Assembly: GCA_965662725.1 (NCBI GenBank) | Contig: CBFIIT010000009.1 | Coordinates: forward strand, 1 to 40,393 | Reading direction: 5' to 3' | DNA length: 40,393 nt | DNA from: UBA8337 sp965662725 | Lineage (GTDB): Bacteria > Pseudomonadota > Alphaproteobacteria > RS24 | Shown: positions 39,459-40,393 of the stretch, piece by piece | How positions within the stretch are numbered: the first letter of the stretch is position 1 | Layout of the letters: every line of letters starts with the position of its first letter | The notes under the pieces: model-generated | Seen by the model: the letters and a program-made list of their open reading frames with translations, nothing else | Database searches by the model: none | Told to the model about the DNA's origin: nothing | Position numbers and translations under genes: made by a program

Positions 39459-40393
39459 TTAAAACAGATAAGTGACGCCGATTTGCGCCAGCGCATCGCC
39501 ATCATCAAGATTGTTGTAAAGATTATCAGTTGGCGGGCCGCTGTCGGTCACATCAATCACCGTGCCAATAAACCCGCCAATCTCAATATCTTCGTTAAAC
39601 TGCCAGCCGCCGAAAATGCCAAACCCATAAGCATTGAAGAAAGCTGAGGCACCGCCCCCGACAAAGCCTTCATCATCAAGCCCCAAACGCCGCCCGATAA
39701 AAAACACCGGCGCGACATCACTGTCGCTTTTGTCATCATAATTCGCATTCGATTTATCGCATCGGCTGGGTTCTTGAGAAGTGGCATCGATGAAGCCGCC
39801 GCCATCATCGATGCAATCCACCAATTCATCAGCCGCACTTGATGGAGTGGAGTCAAGCAGTGCCAATTGCACATGGCCGAACCATTCATCGCCTTCATAG
39901 GCCGCGCCAAAAGCAAGAAAAGTTTCATCTTTGGCGATGTAAGGCTTACCGTCATTTTCTGCGATTATGGCACGCGCCATTTGGTTTTCAAAATTAGAAC
40001 TGGTCGCAGACGAGCGTGCATCCTCATTGGCGCGGGTCAAATTGGGCGCAACACCTTCGCGTCCTTCATAAGCAGCATATTCGCCTTTCAGGGTCCATTG
40101 CGACGTCAAAATATAAGAAAATTCGAGACCTATCGCTTCCAACGCGCTGAAGGCCAGACCTTTGTCGCCTTTCCAACAATAGGCATTATCGTTTCCGGTA
40201 CATTCATTATCGCCTTTAACCAACAAGGCATCGCGATACGGGTCAAATGAGACTTGCGTGCCGTCCAATACCGTTAAACCGAATGTTAGCCGCGCGCCAT
40301 AATGGGTAAAGCGCAAAGCCGACATATCGTAATCTGCCGCATCGGGAAACTGCTCATCTACAAAATGACAATCGGTAAAATCGCCATTGCTGT
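39459..40393 (-). CDS. Outer-membrane beta-barrel protein, N-terminus outside the window
   Basis: The frame stays open to the right edge (no stop in the 22 codons upstream of the ATG at 40325), so the true start lies beyond position 40393 and only about 311 residues are seen. Alternating strands, large acidic loops and the terminal VTYLF mark an outer-membrane barrel. Unusually for a barrel, it has several cysteines in predicted loops (NECTGNDNAYCW, DCIDDGGG, SRCDKS, and TDCHF at the edge), perhaps disulfide-linked. The ATG at 40325 has no clear ribosome-binding site and lies inside strand sequence. I cannot name the family; a porin or DUF1302-like protein is possible. Confidence 0.7.
   Translation of the reverse strand, partial: SNGDFTDCHFVDEQFPDAADYDMSALRFTHYGARLTFGLTVLDGTQVSFDPYRDALLVKGDNECTGNDNAYCWKGDKGLAFSALEAIGLEFSYILTSQWTLKGEYAAYEGREGVAPNLTRANEDARSSATSSNFENQMARAIIAENDGKPYIAKDETFLAFGAAYEGDEWFGHVQLALLDSTPSSAADELVDCIDDGGGFIDATSQEPSRCDKSNANYDDKSDSDVAPVFFIGRRLGLDDEGFVGGGASAFFNAYGFGIFGGWQFNEDIEIGGFIGTVIDVTDSGPPTDNLYNNLDDGDALAQIGVTYLF

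Noticed and set aside
1..40393. CRISPR array, insertion sequence or prophage
   Set aside because: I saw no regularly spaced direct repeats, transposase or phage structural genes. Gene content and base composition look like ordinary chromosome.

Overview
The window looks like a chromosomal segment of a free-living alphaproteobacterium, probably aquatic or marine. Support comes from the tRNA-His, which has the G1:U72 pair and A73 discriminator typical of most Alphaproteobacteria and no templated G-1. It also comes from a DUF6324-like small protein, an iron-sulfur PhrB photolyase whose four cluster cysteines fall at the same residue numbers as in Agrobacterium PhrB, a sigma/anti-sigma/metal-sensor cassette of alphaproteobacterial type, and several porins. 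No family or genus can be assigned from sequence alone. I recognise no insertion sequence, prophage or CRISPR array.

Layout. 1-2154: a cobalamin riboswitch on the minus strand facing out of the window, then divergent btuC-like and btuF-like vitamin B12 uptake genes. 2117-4753: a GAF/HlyD-like membrane protein, an acidic coiled-coil protein and a GntR regulator with a probably leaderless start. 4775-4856 (minus): a candidate small RNA with a CTCCTCCC loop and its own terminator. 5027-6504: an ECF sigma, anti-sigma and periplasmic metal-sensor cassette. 6505-11726: a TetR regulator divergent from a three-gene envelope system (RND/MMPL pump, LolA-like carrier, outer-membrane barrel). 11779-15573: an MFS transporter and two paralogous porins. 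15816-15892: tRNA-His with an unusual palindrome over its promoter and complementary leader and trailer. 16018-17868: a DUF6324-like protein and a Fur-box-controlled FbpB-type iron permease without its partners.

17942-20284: aldehyde dehydrogenase and an acyltransferase. 20300-20557: a gene-free stretch with dense stem-loops. 20558-23900: a protein with two DsbA-like domains, then a DUF2256 / PhrB photolyase / CxxC protein overlapping trio. 23906-25750: SDR, HIT and metallo-beta-lactamase-fold enzymes. 25870-26032: a 31-codon ORF whose ribosome-binding site is complementary to 16 nt of the 16S rRNA tail, with its own terminator. 26050-28411: an FGGY kinase and an enoyl-CoA hydratase. 28440-32203: a DUF3604 / parvulin / HupE-UreJ operon of unknown function. 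32329-39371: acyl-CoA and carbonyl metabolism (propionyl-CoA synthetase, enoyl-CoA hydratase, serine hydrolase, Baeyer-Villiger-type monooxygenase, methylmalonate-semialdehyde dehydrogenase). 39459-40393: an outer-membrane barrel protein cut by the right edge.

The main themes are envelope transport (B12, iron, lipids or hydrophobic compounds, porins) and short-chain acyl metabolism that would converge on propionyl-CoA. The most promising undescribed elements are the anti-Shine-Dalgarno small RNA, the 31-codon ORF with maximal ribosome binding, the DUF3604-parvulin-HupE operon and the TetR-controlled RND/LolA-like/barrel operon.
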